NCBI GenBank assembly: GCA_014896455.1
Contig: JADBKJ010000026.1
Span: 109,026 to 173,025 of the forward strand
DNA from: Thermoanaerobacter sp.
GTDB lineage: Bacteria > Bacillota > Thermoanaerobacteria > Thermoanaerobacterales > Thermoanaerobacteraceae
Direction: 5' to 3'
DNA length: 64,000 nt
Under the pieces are notes generated by a model. It was not told where the DNA came from, ran no database searches, and was given only the letters and a program-made list of their open reading frames with translations. Made by a program: the position numbers and the translations under genes. Positions 63,955-64,000 of the stretch are shown piece after piece (positions within the stretch are counted from its first letter, which is position 1; every line of letters begins with the position of its first letter).

Positions 63955-64000
63955 TTTGGGCTCCTCCCCTTTCGCTCGCCGCTACTTAGGGAATCGATTC

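Overview
The window comes from a low-GC, spore-forming, thermophilic anaerobe of the Clostridia, most likely Thermoanaerobacter or Caldanaerobacter. The evidence is AT-rich coding sequence with strong Shine-Dalgarno sites and many TTG/GTG starts, ferredoxin-dependent 2-oxoacid oxidoreductases, superoxide reductase and hybrid cluster protein, spore genes (cwlD, ytaF, coat-like proteins), and a glmS ribozyme that closely resembles the one I recall from T. tengcongensis. I see no prophage, transposase or CRISPR array.

Layout. 0-5 kb: YitT protein, then a cell-wall polymer group (CsaB pyruvyl transferase, TagA/WecG glycosyltransferase, DUF5693 membrane protein). 5-10.7 kb: the Bacillus-like block acpS-nnr-ydcC-alr-endoAI-endoA. 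11-14.4 kb: two small XRE regulators, hcp with a CRP/FNR-type box, ylxP and ydcF. 14.5-17.8 kb: a SigY-type ECF sigma operon (sigma, zinc anti-sigma, two PLDNc-like membrane proteins, ABC transporter). 17.8-22.8 kb: ytaF, an archaeal-type peroxiredoxin, a LysM/beta-lactamase-fold protein, Ku plus a minimal ATP-dependent DNA ligase, yjbQ. 23-27.3 kb: glmS under its ribozyme, glmM, plsC. 27.4-38.2 kb: a large leftward block for branched-chain amino acid fermentation (two Buk/Ptb pairs, leucine dehydrogenase, four-subunit VOR, IorAB). 38.4-41.4 kb: cdaA-ybbR (c-di-AMP), BON and Usp proteins. 41.5-46.4 kb: TgpA-DUF58-MoxR and a PpaX-like phosphatase. 46.4-52.2 kb: cwlD, a LysM protein, a GC-rich palindromic element, trxB, coat-like proteins, a MazG-like protein, a tandem ThyX-like protein, tRNA-Lys and tRNA-Tyr. 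52.4-57.5 kb: exonuclease III, rubrerythrin-like, superoxide reductase and ferritin-like genes, korAB. 57.7-60.5 kb: a P-type ATPase behind a yybP-ykoY (Mn2+) riboswitch. 60.5-64 kb: six tRNAs, a 5S rRNA with an insertion, and most of a 23S rRNA with two hairpin inserts, all leftward.

How the genes fit together. The 27-38 kb block encodes a complete route: branched-chain amino acid to 2-oxoacid (leucine dehydrogenase), to acyl-CoA plus reduced ferredoxin (VOR), to acyl-phosphate (Ptb), to branched acid plus ATP (Buk). IorAB extends it to aromatic 2-oxoacids. Peroxiredoxin, TrxB, superoxide reductase, the ferritin-like proteins and Hcp form an oxygen and nitrosative stress set. GlmS, GlmM, CdaA/YbbR, Alr, CwlD and the LysM proteins concern the envelope.

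The points most worth following up are the 213-bp palindromic structured element at 48.26-48.47 kb, the inserts in 5S and 23S rRNA (two with the same stem sequence), the hairpin that masks the ytaF ribosome binding site, the tandem ThyX-like protein with split motifs, and the ferredoxin-based BCAA fermentation block.
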